Position numbers and translations under genes: made by a program. A stretch of 49,429 bases of DNA from Peribacillus saganii (lineage in GTDB: Bacteria > Bacillota > Bacilli > Bacillales > DSM-1321), in contig NZ_QVTE01000021.1 in NCBI RefSeq assembly GCF_003429095.1, positions 1-49,429 on the forward strand, given 5' to 3'. Position 1 is the first letter of the stretch. Each line of letters begins with the position of its first letter. Below, piece by piece: positions 35,483-44,553 of the stretch. The notes under the pieces are model-generated. The model was not told the DNA's origin. It ran no database searches and saw only the letters and a list, made by a program, of their open reading frames with translations.

Positions 35483-37060
35483 GTGGAAATAGTAAGAAAT
35501 GAATTCCTATTACTGGAGGAGGAAAACGGCTTTGTATTTATAACGGTAATCAAAAAAGGTTATCCTCTCCTGATGATAAATAAGCTACTTTCCAATCTCC
35601 CGCGCGTAAACCTTAATAAGTTTTTGCTTTTAAAGGAAGCCGTCGACTCAGCCACCGGGGAAAAGGTAGAGGTAGGTGTGCTTAAGCCTGAAGTGGAATG
35701 TAATCTTTCGAAAGATCTGATGACTGCTAAAATCCGTCTTTACTGCACGCAGGAAGAGTTGGACAGCAATTACGATACATATGTCTCTAAAATTCTTGAT
35801 TTGCTGCATTATCATAACGTCCGGGAAGGCATTAAGGTAGAGGTGCTGCAGGGTGAGCTTGAGGCTGGAAAAGAAATACTTATCGCAGAGGGTGTCGAGC
35901 CGGTTAATGGCGAAGATGCCGTCGTTACCTATTTTAAAAGATCTGATAGAAAACCAAAAATAATGGAAGATGGCAAAGCTAATTATTACGAAATGAATTT
36001 TATAGATGAGGTAAAAAAAGGAGACTGGTTGGGGGAGAGGATTCCTCCCAAAGACGGTAAACCAGGGAAGACTGTTACAGGCGACTTTATCCATCCTAAA
36101 CCTGGCACTAATAAGAAGCTGTTTTATGATCATAAAACTATCGGCGAGTTTGAGGAAGACGGAAAAACTGTCCTTAGGGCACTTATAGAAGGTGTAGTAG
36201 AGTTCCAAGCCGGAAAAATCGTTGTTGGTGATCATTTAGTTATTGATGGGGATGTAGGAATCGAAACCGGAAATCTTGATTTCATTGGCAGCATAACGGT
36301 TAAGGGAACAGTTATGGATGGCTTTGAGGTTACTGCAACCAAGGATATTTCTATTTTGAGTGAGCTGGGCATCAGCGGAATTAATCGTCTAGAATCCAAG
36401 AGAGGTGATATTTTTATAAAAGGCGGCATTTTCGGAAAAGGCCAGTCCGTCGTATTAGCGGCGAAAAACATTTTCCTTAAGCATGCCAATGAATGCACAT
36501 TGGAAGCTGGAGAAAACATTCATATTGGCTTCTATTCCCTGGGATCCATATTAAAAGCAAAAAGTATCATCGCGGATGGATCGAAGGGAAAACTGATTGG
36601 CGGCATTATTGAAGCGCGCAGCAAAGTGACTGCTGGGATAATCGGCAATAGGCTGGAAAGGAAAACAGTTATCCATGTTGCTGGTTTTAATCGGGAAAAA
36701 CTAAAAGCTGAGCTGGATGAAATGCTAATGGAATATAAGCAAAAAGTAATGGAGGTTGAAAAGCTTAAACGGAAGCTTGAAGTATTTGACAGCTTTATGG
36801 GCAAGCTTAATACCTCTCAGCATAAACAATTTGAAGAAACAAGAGATATTTTTGATGCATTGATGCATCGCATCTTCACCCTAGAAGAAAAACGCAAATC
36901 CATTATGGAAATGCTGGAGACGAAAGGGGAGGGTGAAGTATGTATCGGCCAAATTGCTTTCCCTGACACCCAACTGGAAATCAAACATCTAAAGAAAAAA
37001 CTGAATTCTGGTGTAAAAGGGACTTTCTATTCTGAAAATAATATTATGCACTTCGAGTAG
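35483..37060 (+). CDS. FapA/DUF342 family protein
   Basis: A 525-residue DUF342 (FapA-like) protein. The N-terminal part (1-180) is mixed; the middle (about 190-400) is Gly-rich with repeated short beta strands (VVGDHLVIDGDVGIETGNLDFIGSITVKGTVMDGFEV), a parallel beta-helix pattern typical of the family; a coiled coil (about 405-490) and a short tail end it. There is no signal peptide or membrane segment. DUF342 proteins are polymer-like scaffolds of largely unknown role. The start is GTG 35483 with AGGAAGG rather far upstream. It follows spo0A and its terminator; B. subtilis has other genes here. Confidence 0.75.
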   Translation: MEIVRNEFLLLEEENGFVFITVIKKGYPLLMINKLLSNLPRVNLNKFLLLKEAVDSATGEKVEVGVLKPEVECNLSKDLMTAKIRLYCTQEELDSNYDTYVSKILDLLHYHNVREGIKVEVLQGELEAGKEILIAEGVEPVNGEDAVVTYFKRSDRKPKIMEDGKANYYEMNFIDEVKKGDWLGERIPPKDGKPGKTVTGDFIHPKPGTNKKLFYDHKTIGEFEEDGKTVLRALIEGVVEFQAGKIVVGDHLVIDGDVGIETGNLDFIGSITVKGTVMDGFEVTATKDISILSELGISGINRLESKRGDIFIKGGIFGKGQSVVLAAKNIFLKHANECTLEAGENIHIGFYSLGSILKAKSIIADGSKGKLIGGIIEARSKVTAGIIGNRLERKTVIHVAGFNREKLKAELDEMLMEYKQKVMEVEKLKRKLEVFDSFMGKLNTSQHKQFEETRDIFDALMHRIFTLEEKRKSIMEMLETKGEGEVCIGQIAFPDTQLEIKHLKKKLNSGVKGTFYSENNIMHFE

Positions 37061-37189
37061 TATACATAATACGAAATCTGGCATCAAACTACACTCCCAC
37101 AGAATCGTTATTCATCCAAGCAACGATTAAAAAATCAAGGACTGTAATAAAAAGCTGAAATCAAATCATACCCGTAAGGAGGTTACATT

Positions 37190-37975
37190 GTGAAGATTTA
37201 TGGCCATAGGGGGGCGGCAGGTACCCATCCGGAAAATACTATGATTTCCTTTGAGGAAGCCCGGCGTGCAGGCGCAGATGGAATTGAACTGGATGTTCAA
37301 TTAACCAGTGATGGGGAAGTGGTTATCATTCATGATGAATCACTGGATCGGACTACAAATGGCAGCGGTTTTGTAAAGGATAAGTGTTTGAAAGAACTGC
37401 AAAAATTTGATGCAAGCAATAAATTCAGCCATTTATATGGAGAGACTGAGATTCCGACATTACAGGAACTTATTGACTGGCTTAGAGGAAATAGTCTCCT
37501 ATGTAATATAGAACTGAAAAACAGTAAATTCTTTTATCCAGGTATGGAAGAAAAGGTGATTAAGCTTGTGAGGGAAGCCAGACTTGAAGATCGGATAATC
37601 CTTTCATCTTTTAATCATTATAGTATTGTACTTTGTAAAAAAATCGCAGAGGAAATCGAGATTGCGCCGCTCTATCGGGACGGGTTGCATATGCCGTGGG
37701 CATACGCTCGATCGCTAGGAGCGGGGGCAATCCACCCAGACATAAAAGCTGTTCCGAATGAAATTATTCGAGCCTCCATTGAAGCAGGTGTTGCCGTGCG
37801 CCCTTATACAGTTAATAAGGAGAAAGACATAGAAAACCTTCTTGCAGTCGGCTGCAGCGCCATTATTACTGATTTCCCGGCAAAGGTTGTATTAATGAGA
37901 GATCAATTTTTTAACAAGAATAGCAATGTTAATGCGGATATTGGTGGCATTGGCTCCCGATTAAAAAATACGTAG
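37190..37975 (+). CDS. Glycerophosphodiester phosphodiesterase
   Basis: A 261-residue GDPD-family enzyme, which splits glycerophosphodiesters to glycerol 3-phosphate and an alcohol. The N-terminal GHRGAAGTHPENTMISF carries the first catalytic His; GIELDVQLTSDGEVVIIHDESLDRTTNG carries the metal Glu/Asp and second His. There is no signal peptide, so it is cytoplasmic (UgpQ/YqiK-like). The start is GTG 37190 after AAGGAGG. B. subtilis has yqiK, of the same family, in this area, so the symbol yqiK is likely but not certain. Confidence 0.9.
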   Translation: MKIYGHRGAAGTHPENTMISFEEARRAGADGIELDVQLTSDGEVVIIHDESLDRTTNGSGFVKDKCLKELQKFDASNKFSHLYGETEIPTLQELIDWLRGNSLLCNIELKNSKFFYPGMEEKVIKLVREARLEDRIILSSFNHYSIVLCKKIAEEIEIAPLYRDGLHMPWAYARSLGAGAIHPDIKAVPNEIIRASIEAGVAVRPYTVNKEKDIENLLAVGCSAIITDFPAKVVLMRDQFFNKNSNVNADIGGIGSRLKNT

Positions 37976-38365
37976 CGCTTGCTTTTTGTAGTCAGAGCGT
38001 TTTTAGTTGGAAAGCTGCCTAAACTGATTTCCACAATTTGTGGCTGTTAGGGACAAAGCAAGAAATGGTGATTAGACTGAATCATGGAAGAAATCGATTT
38101 AGCCTCCCATATACTTCCATAAAAAGCCAAAACACTACAAACAGAAGTAAAGCAGCTTTAGCTGTAATGAAATTATAAAAAGTTAAACAGGAAGAATTAA
38201 TAAAGCACTCAACGGTTTCAGGCTGCATACTCATAAGGAGAAAGCAGTCTGTCAGCCAATGGGTGCTTTTTAACCTTCTTATTTTCTTTTTTGGAAGGTT
38301 GATGTAATCCTCACAAATTAACACGCCTGATTTTGCTAAACTCCCCAATACCGTCTGCTCGCTGT
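37976..38365. other. Intergenic stretch with no supported feature
   Basis: This stretch lies between the converging phosphodiesterase and yqzF genes. A possible 88-codon minus-strand frame (from a TTG at 38348) has no ribosome site and no recognisable pattern. No convincing terminator or repeat was seen. Confidence 0.5.
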
Positions 38366-38596
38366 CTACTTAAAACGATCTTGTACCTTTTGTTTTTTAC
38401 GGTCACGATGAAGAACAAAACCCGCGATAAATCCTATCCCGCCGACAGTTAATATCAAACCTGCCAATAATTGAACCCATAATAGAGTAAATGGGTGCTG
38501 CAATATTCCAAATACCATATCTCTCATTAACTTTATTCCATAAGCAGCAAGTGCACCAGGAATAAAAAGTATCACAAACGCAATCAACCGTTTCAT
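38366..38596 (-). CDS. yqzF: YqzF, DUF2627 small membrane protein
   Basis: 76 residues with two membrane segments (FVILFIPGALAAYGIKL and VQLLAGLILTVGGIGFIAGFVL) and a basic end (HRDRKKQK). The pattern MRDMVFGILQHPFTLLW is typical of DUF2627. Its function is unknown. GGAAGGG lies before the ATG. It is divergent from bkdR, as in B. subtilis. Confidence 0.9.
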   Translation of the reverse strand: MKRLIAFVILFIPGALAAYGIKLMRDMVFGILQHPFTLLWVQLLAGLILTVGGIGFIAGFVLHRDRKKQKVQDRFK

Positions 38597-38800
38597 AGCA
38601 ATTGAATCCCTTCCAATTAAGACATATACATAAGAAATGATAAGTCATATTGCTTTTTTGTCAAGAACTGCCTTTAGCATAAATTTGTCTCCCCTTTTAA
38701 TTAAGATTACAATATAAATAAAAAGTGAAACACTTTGCAGAGGATTAATGAAAAACATTGCAATAAGAAAAGCAGAAGCATTTGACTAGGAGGGCTTTTC

Positions 38801-40879
38801 ATGCAAAAAGTAATGATTGTAGGGGCCGGAAATGGCGGAACAGCCATTTTGAAAATATTGCTAGAGTCTGATATTTTATCTGTGGCCGCTGTTATTGACA
38901 TTGATCAGAACGCACCAGGCATTAAATTGGCTTCAAGATTCGATATCCTAACTGCAACAGATTGGTCGGCTGTTCTTGATGATACATATGATTTAGTAAT
39001 TGACGTAACCGGCAGCCAGGAAGTTTTTCTTAAATTAAGGCAGACAGCTGTGAATCGAACAGCCTTAATACCGGGCTCAGTTGCATTTATAATCGCCAAG
39101 CTCCTCGAGGAAAAAGAAATGCTGATTGGCAAGCTTCAGGCTGAATCGGTAAAGTGGGATTTAATCTTCAATTCAACGGACGATGGGATGATCGTTGTTG
39201 ATGATGAGGAGAAGATAATCTTTTTTAATAAAAGTGCCGAGCGGATGACTGGATACAGCAGAAAAGAAGCAATTGGCAAGAATATAGTGAAAGTTATCGA
39301 GACCAGCAGGCTACCGCAAGTATTAACGCAAAAGCGGATTGAGGCCAATCAGGAACAGGTGCTGGCAAATGGCCGAAAAATTATTACCACCCGGATTCCA
39401 ATGCTTGGCGAAAACGGTGAAGTATATGGGGCTTTTGCAGTATTTAAAGATATTACCCAAGTTGTAGATCTTGCTGAAGAAATTACCAATTTAAAGGAAA
39501 TTCAAACAATGCTCCAGGCAATCATTCAATCAAGCGACGATGCCATATCCGTTGTGGATGAAATGGGGCATGGTATATTGATAAATCCTGCTTATACAAG
39601 AATTACCGGGCTAACGGAAGAAGAAGTAATAGGGAAGCCTGCTACAACGGATATCTATGAAGGCGAAAGCATGCATATGCAGGTCCTGCAAACTAGAAGG
39701 GCTGTTCGCGGAACGAATATGCGTGTTGGCCCTGGAAAGCGGGAGGTTATTGTAAACGTGGCCCCAATTATAGTTGATGGAAGATTGAAAGGCAGCGTCG
39801 GTGTTATTCATGATATGTCTGAAATTCAGCAATTAAATCAGGAGCTTAACAGAGCCCGGCAGATAATCCGCACTCTGGAAGCCAAGTATTCATTTGAAGA
39901 TATTATTGGGATTTCTGATGAAATGGCCCTTGCTATAGACCAAGGGATGCTAAGTGCAAAAACTCCCGCAACGGTTCTTCTTCGCGGGGAATCCGGCACC
40001 GGAAAAGAATTGTTTGCCCATGCCATTCATAATGCCAGTGACAGGAAATTTAATAAATTTATAAGGGTGAATTGTGCAGCCCTATCAGAATCCCTGCTAG
40101 AAAGCGAGCTGTTTGGCTATGAAGAAGGAGCCTTTTCGGGGGCAAAGCGCGGCGGGAAGCGAGGCCTGTTCGAGGAGGCAAATAACGGCAGCATTTTTCT
40201 TGATGAAATCGGAGAGCTTACTCCAAGCACCCAAGCCAAGCTGCTAAGGGTGCTTCAGGAAAACGAAATACTCCGTGTTGGAGGGACAAAGGCCGTACCG
40301 ATTAATGTTAGAGTAATAGCAGCAACTAATGTAAATCTGGAAAAGGCCATTGTCAGCGGTTCCTTCCGTGAGGATTTATACTTCCGGTTAAACCGGATGC
40401 CAATACATATTTCGCCGCTCCGTAAAAGAAAAGAAGACATTCCGGCACTGTCAGAGCATCTAATCCAGAAGCTTAACCAGGAATACGGCCGAAGTATTGA
40501 AGGGATAACCCCTATGGCATTACAGAAATTAACGATGTACGAATGGCCAGGCAATGTTCGTGAACTTGAGAACATTCTGGGCAGGGCAATTATTTTTATG
40601 AAGCTTTCAGAAACCATGATTGATGAACAGCATATTCCTGAGTTTCTTCAGGACAATGAGCAGGATGGGGGACACGTAAAGGTGCCATTAATAAACAAAG
40701 ACCTGTCGGGCAAACCGTTATCCTTGATGATGGACAATTACGAGCGATCAATTATTAAACAAAAAATGGAAGAACACAAGGGCAATAAAACTGCAGCGGC
40801 AAGGTCATTGGGAATCTCTGTCCGAAATTTATATTATAAGCTTGAAAAATATAACCTTGAAACAATTGGCATGCAATAA
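38801..40879 (+). CDS. bkdR: BkdR, sigma-54 (SigL)-dependent activator
   Basis: 692 residues, the length of B. subtilis BkdR. The N-terminal part has a Rossmann-like [11 protein letters not shown] (7-17), then two PAS-type domains (about 120-225 and 235-345), an AAA+ domain with Walker A GESGTGKE at 396-403, the sigma-54 contact loop at 443-448 and Walker [10 protein letters not shown], and a C-terminal Fis-type helix-turn-helix ([20 protein letters not shown]). The contact loop reads GAFSGA instead of the usual GAFTGA. It is followed by a sigma-54 promoter serving bcd. AGGAGGG precedes the ATG. Confidence 0.95.
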   Translation: MQKVMIVGAGNGGTAILKILLESDILSVAAVIDIDQNAPGIKLASRFDILTATDWSAVLDDTYDLVIDVTGSQEVFLKLRQTAVNRTALIPGSVAFIIAKLLEEKEMLIGKLQAESVKWDLIFNSTDDGMIVVDDEEKIIFFNKSAERMTGYSRKEAIGKNIVKVIETSRLPQVLTQKRIEANQEQVLANGRKIITTRIPMLGENGEVYGAFAVFKDITQVVDLAEEITNLKEIQTMLQAIIQSSDDAISVVDEMGHGILINPAYTRITGLTEEEVIGKPATTDIYEGESMHMQVLQTRRAVRGTNMRVGPGKREVIVNVAPIIVDGRLKGSVGVIHDMSEIQQLNQELNRARQIIRTLEAKYSFEDIIGISDEMALAIDQGMLSAKTPATVLLRGESGTGKELFAHAIHNASDRKFNKFIRVNCAALSESLLESELFGYEEGAFSGAKRGGKRGLFEEANNGSIFLDEIGELTPSTQAKLLRVLQENEILRVGGTKAVPINVRVIAATNVNLEKAIVSGSFREDLYFRLNRMPIHISPLRKRKEDIPALSEHLIQKLNQEYGRSIEGITPMALQKLTMYEWPGNVRELENILGRAIIFMKLSETMIDEQHIPEFLQDNEQDGGHVKVPLINKDLSGKPLSLMMDNYERSIIKQKMEEHKGNKTAAARSLGISVRNLYYKLEKYNLETIGMQ

Positions 40880-40891
40880 TTTTCGTGTTCA

Positions 40892-40905
40892 TGCAAAATT
40901 TTGCA
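40892..40905. promoter_or_regulatory. Perfect palindrome, candidate BkdR upstream activating site
   Basis: TGCAAAATTTTGCA is a perfect 14-bp palindrome centred about 75 bases before the predicted transcription start of the bkd operon, a normal distance for a sigma-54 activator site. Its use by BkdR is inference. Confidence 0.4.
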
Positions 40906-40917
40906 GATATAAAAAAT

Positions 40918-40931
40918 AGAAAGCGCTTTCT
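40918..40931. promoter_or_regulatory. Second palindrome, cre-like
   Basis: AGAAAGCGCTTTCT is a perfect 14-bp palindrome that differs from the CcpA cre consensus TGNAANCGNWNNCA at only the two outer positions. It lies between the first palindrome and the sigma-54 promoter. It could be a CcpA site or a second BkdR site. Confidence 0.4.
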
Positions 40932-40947
40932 TCAAGGGGTGGGGTTT

Positions 40948-40963
40948 TGGCACGCATCTTGCA
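40948..40963 (+). promoter_or_regulatory. Sigma-54 (SigL) promoter of the bkd operon
   Basis: TGGCACGCATCTTGCA matches the -24/-12 consensus TGGCACN5TTGCA exactly. The expected start point is near 40974. It needs BkdR and SigL. Confidence 0.9.
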
Positions 40964-41034
40964 AGTAATATATATGTGACTAGAGTGTTGTACAAAAGGG
41001 ATTGTACTGCTTGAAAATACAGACACTTGTGGAA

Positions 41035-41060
41035 AACGACTGCAAGTCGTTCGATTTTTT
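41035..41060 (+). terminator. Terminator-like hairpin in the bkd leader
   Basis: AACGACT (41035-41041) pairs with AGTCGTT (41045-41051) around a 3-base loop, with six T at 41055-41060. It lies about 60-85 bases into the predicted leader, ahead of bcd. A second hairpin (GTACAA/TTGTAC, 40990-41007) precedes it. Confidence 0.4.
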
Positions 41061-41179
41061 ACCTCCAGGTCTGATTCCACCGAAAGCAAGCCATATCATT
41101 GGCACTTGCACGGCCGGAGAAAATTAACAAACGATAATGTGCTAATCTTTTTTTAAAACAATATCAGGAGGAAAATTTC

Positions 41180-42277
41180 ATGGAAATTTTCAAATATCTA
41201 GAACAATATGATTACGAACAACTTGTATTTTGCCAGGATAAACAATCAGGGCTTAAAGCAATCATCGCCATTCACGATACCACATTGGGCCCTGCATTAG
41301 GGGGAACCCGTATGTGGACTTATGCCTCTGAGGAAGCAGCAATTGAAGATGCGCTTCGCCTTGCAAAGGGAATGACTTATAAAAATGCAGCTGCTGGACT
41401 GAATCTTGGAGGCGGAAAAACCGTTATTATCGGAGATCCGCGCAAGGATAAAAACGAAGAAATGTTCAGGGCATTTGGCCGCTTCATCCAAGGGCTGAAC
41501 GGACGGTACATTACAGCGGAAGATGTTGGCACAACGGTTGCTGACATGGATATAATCCATGAAGAAACAGATTACGTGACTGGAATCTCCCCTGCATTTG
41601 GTTCGTCTGGGAATCCATCACCTGTAACAGCCTTTGGAGTGTACCGCGGCATGAAGGCTGCAGCTAAGGAAGCTTTCGGAAGCGATTCCCTGGAAGGCAA
41701 GGTTGTCGCAGTTCAGGGGGTGGGCAATGTGGCATATAATTTGTGCCGCCACCTGCATGAGGAAGGAGCCAAGCTAATCGTAACGGATATTAATAAGGAA
41801 TCCGTTATGAGGGCAGTAGAGGACTTTGGAGCCAAAGCTGTGGACCCAGATGAAATTTATGGTGTTGAATGCGATATTTATGCTCCTTGCGCACTTGGTG
41901 CAGTTATTAATGACGCCACCATTCCACAAATCAAAGCTAAGGTAATAGCAGGGGCGGCAAACAACCAATTGAAGGATACAAAACATGGAGATATCATCCA
42001 CGAATTAGGTATTGTTTATGCTCCTGATTATGTAATTAATGCCGGAGGAGTAATTAATGTAGCAGATGAATTGTATGGATATAATAGTGACCGGGCAATG
42101 AAGAAAGTGGAAGGCGTCTACAGTAATATTGAAAAAGTAATTTCAATTGCAAAGCGTGATTGCATACCAACTTATAAAGCTGCAGACAGAATGGCGGAAG
42201 AAAGAATTGAGCGTATGAGAAATTCCCGCAGCCAGTTTTTGCTGAATGAAAAACACATTTTAAATCGACGTCGCTAA
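41180..42277 (+). CDS. bcd: Leucine (branched-chain amino acid) dehydrogenase
   Basis: 365 residues. The enzyme oxidatively deaminates leucine, isoleucine and valine to 2-keto acids with NAD, feeding the Bkd complex. The catalytic lysine is K80 (LNLGGGK), with K68 (MTYKNA) in the substrate pocket and the GGTRMW segment near 41-46; the NAD domain has [19 protein letters not shown] lies before the ATG. In B. subtilis ptb precedes bcd; here bcd is the first gene after the sigma-54 promoter. The next gene, buk, is decayed. Confidence 0.96.
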   Translation: MEIFKYLEQYDYEQLVFCQDKQSGLKAIIAIHDTTLGPALGGTRMWTYASEEAAIEDALRLAKGMTYKNAAAGLNLGGGKTVIIGDPRKDKNEEMFRAFGRFIQGLNGRYITAEDVGTTVADMDIIHEETDYVTGISPAFGSSGNPSPVTAFGVYRGMKAAAKEAFGSDSLEGKVVAVQGVGNVAYNLCRHLHEEGAKLIVTDINKESVMRAVEDFGAKAVDPDEIYGVECDIYAPCALGAVINDATIPQIKAKVIAGAANNQLKDTKHGDIIHELGIVYAPDYVINAGGVINVADELYGYNSDRAMKKVEGVYSNIEKVISIAKRDCIPTYKAADRMAEERIERMRNSRSQFLLNEKHILNRRR

Positions 42278-42282
42278 TCTCT

Positions 42283-42765
42283 TTAGCGGCATTTGGTGGC
42301 GTGTGACTCTTGATTACACTCAAATGATGGGGGCATCGATGCAATGGGTTTGCATGGAAGGGCCCCTTCTGGCCAGAGGCGAAAGCGCTGTACAGGAGAT
42401 TTGGTGAAAGCTTTCTTTTTAAGAGGATTATTACAGTGGAAAATCATGAAAATATTGCAGGCAAAACGGCATTGTCTGATATCACGGTAGATGTTCGGCA
42501 AATTTGAAAAATGATTGCTGAGTGAAATGAACAGGCCAAACTTGTTTATTCTGCAATGGGGGTCAGATGGCAAAGAAAATCGGTGCAGCCAGTGCGTGCT
42601 TTTAGGAAAGGCGGACGCGAGTAATGCAGACTGGCGGCCATACATATGGCAAAGTATTTGTTTGTGTAATTTTTTCCCGGAATGAGTGGTTACAGATGTA
42701 ATTCTTCATTCTGGGGAAAAGGGGTTGAAGGCTATAGCAGAAGATCGCATTACCCAATGTCTTAA
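42283..42765 (+). pseudogene. buk: Decayed butyrate kinase gene (buk), C-terminal half
   Basis: No intact frame exists here, yet pieces of butyrate kinase appear in the right order. GLHGRAP..TGDLV (from about 42340) corresponds to the family's GLxGEGPFSPER..TGDL. DVRQI-stop-KMIAE-stop-NEQAKLVYSAM (from about 42490) corresponds to a DVxEVEKMIxEG-xExAKLVYxAM segment. In the next frame, QMAKKIGAASA and VMQTGGHTYGKVF correspond to QIAKEIGA..ILTGGLAYGK. In-frame stops are at 42505 and 42523, with at least two frameshifts and loss of the N-terminal half. The gene would be about 1.1 kb when intact; about 0.48 kb remains. Its place between bcd and lpdV is that of buk in B. subtilis. Confidence 0.85.
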
Positions 42766-42780
42766 TCAGGAGGTTATTTA

Positions 42781-44202
42781 ATGGCTCAAGAGTTTGATTT
42801 AGTAATAGTTGGCGGAGGGACGGGCGGTTATGTGGCTGCAATCCGCGCTGCGCAGCTTGGATTAAAGACAGCAATCGTTGAAAAAGGAAAGCTTGGGGGC
42901 ACATGCCTCCACAGGGGCTGCATACCATCCAAGGCCTTATTACGTAGTGCAGAGGTATTTAGCACAGTAAAAAAGAGCGCGGAATTCGGGGTTATCACCG
43001 GTGAGGTCAGCCTGGATTTTGGCAAGGTTCAGGAAAGGAAGACAACCATCGTAGAGTCTCTGCACAAAGGTGTACAGCATTTAATAAAGCAGGGGAAGAT
43101 CGAGGTATTTGAAGGAACCGGGCGTATACTAGGCCCTTCGATTTTTTCACCGATGACTGGAACGATCTCTGTTGAAATGAACAATGGTGCAGACAATGAA
43201 ATGCTCATTCCGAAAAATGTTATTATTGCCACTGGCTCAAGGCCAAGGACTCTTCCAGGCTTAGAAAAAGACGGGCAGCAGGTATTAACCTCAGATGAAG
43301 CACTTCAGCTTGAAAAACTGCCCAAGTCAATTATTATTGTTGGTGGCGGAGTAATTGGAATAGAATGGGCATCCATGCTGCATGATTTTGGTGTTGAAGT
43401 AACAGTGATTGAATATGCCGACAGAATCATCCCAACAGAAGATCAGGAAGTCTCCAGGGAAATGCAGCGACTTCTGAAGAAACGGGGCGTCAAAATCATA
43501 ACTGAGGCAAAAGTTCTGCCTAAAACGTTAGAGAGAAGGGAACAGGTAACTATTTCTGCCGAAGTAAAGGGCAAAACAGAGGCATTCTCTGCAGAAAAAA
43601 TCCTCGTATCCATAGGAAGACAGGGAAATACCGAAGGAATCGGCCTAGAGAATACAGAAATTCAAATTGAAAAGGGTTATATCGTTACAAATCAATATTA
43701 TCAGACGAAGGAATCACATATTTATGCAATAGGGGATTGCATCGGCGGCATGCAGCTTGCCCATGTTGCATCACATGAAGGTATCACGGCTGTAGAACAT
43801 ATCGCAGGTGAAAAACCCGAGGCCGTCGATTACTCTCTCGTTTCGAAATGTATATATTCTTCCCCGGAAGCAGCCAGTGTTGGCTTCACCGAGTCGGAAG
43901 CTAAAGAAAAAGGCTATACTGTAAAAACAGGAAAGTTTTCGTTTAGAGCGATTGGAAAAGCGCTTGTGTTTGGGGAGTCTGACGGCTTTGTAAAGATTGT
44001 GGCAGATGAAAAAACGAATGACATACTGGGTGTCCATATGATTGGGCCGCATGTAACTGATATGATATCAGAAGCCGGCCTGGCAAGAGTCCTTGATGCA
44101 ACACCTTGGGAAGTGGCTAAAACAATCCACCCGCACCCGACCCTTTCCGAAGCTATCGGCGAAGCAGCACTGGCAGTTGATGGCCTAGCCATTCATTCAT
44201 AA
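42781..44202 (+). CDS. lpdV: Dihydrolipoyl dehydrogenase of the Bkd complex (E3)
   Basis: A 473-residue FAD disulfide oxidoreductase that re-oxidises the lipoyl group of BkdB with NAD. FAD motif GGGTGGYVAA (11-20), redox pair C42/C47 (GGTCLHRGCIPSK), a second dinucleotide motif IIVGGGVIGIEWAS near 185, and the C-terminal HPHPTLSEAIGEAAL with the catalytic His/Glu pair. CAGGAGG precedes the ATG. It follows the buk remnant and precedes repeat copy 5. Confidence 0.95.
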   Translation: MAQEFDLVIVGGGTGGYVAAIRAAQLGLKTAIVEKGKLGGTCLHRGCIPSKALLRSAEVFSTVKKSAEFGVITGEVSLDFGKVQERKTTIVESLHKGVQHLIKQGKIEVFEGTGRILGPSIFSPMTGTISVEMNNGADNEMLIPKNVIIATGSRPRTLPGLEKDGQQVLTSDEALQLEKLPKSIIIVGGGVIGIEWASMLHDFGVEVTVIEYADRIIPTEDQEVSREMQRLLKKRGVKIITEAKVLPKTLERREQVTISAEVKGKTEAFSAEKILVSIGRQGNTEGIGLENTEIQIEKGYIVTNQYYQTKESHIYAIGDCIGGMQLAHVASHEGITAVEHIAGEKPEAVDYSLVSKCIYSSPEAASVGFTESEAKEKGYTVKTGKFSFRAIGKALVFGESDGFVKIVADEKTNDILGVHMIGPHVTDMISEAGLARVLDATPWEVAKTIHPHPTLSEAIGEAALAVDGLAIHS

Positions 44203-44291
44203 ATAGATTCTGATAGGATAAACAACTGCTTTTTCAAGTCACTTCCTGGATCAATCAAATTTAAGATGATAACTTTTTGAATATGTATAGA

Positions 44292-44535
44292 TGTTTAGCT
44301 TCCAGCACCCAGCCCCGAAGCACACGACGTGCTAGTGCCGGCATCGCCGCAGGACGTGGCGATCTTAGCCGGCCCCGAGGTCATAAGCCAAATTCCTCCA
44401 GAAGGCAAAGAACGCCTTCCTCCGGAATTCGTCTTATGCTTGACGGAGGCTCACACGATGTGGGTCAGAACAGCGTTGCCACAGGACGTGGCGAACTTAG
44501 CTGTCCTTCTTCTGTCAAGGCGCTTTTCGCTTTTC
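44292..44535. repeat. Dispersed modular repeat, copy 5, inside the bkd operon
   Basis: About 244 bases: TAGCTTCCAGCACCCAGCCCCGAAGCACACGACGTGCTAGTGCCGGCATCGCC start, GGTCATAAGCC..AGAAGGCAAAGAACGCCTTC..CTTATGCTTGACGG core, GATGTGGGTCAGAACAGCGTTGCCACAGGACGTGGCGAACTTAGC, and CAAGGCGCTTTTCGCTTTTC end. It lies between lpdV and bkdAA and ends just before the bkdAA ribosome site. No terminator is evident within it. The rest of 44203-44553 is plain spacer. Confidence 0.75.
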
Positions 44536-44553
44536 TAAAAAGGAGGATTTTGA

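Noticed and set aside
38082..38348. 88-codon minus-strand frame
   Set aside because: It starts with TTG without a ribosome site, has no family pattern, and lies in a plain convergent gap.
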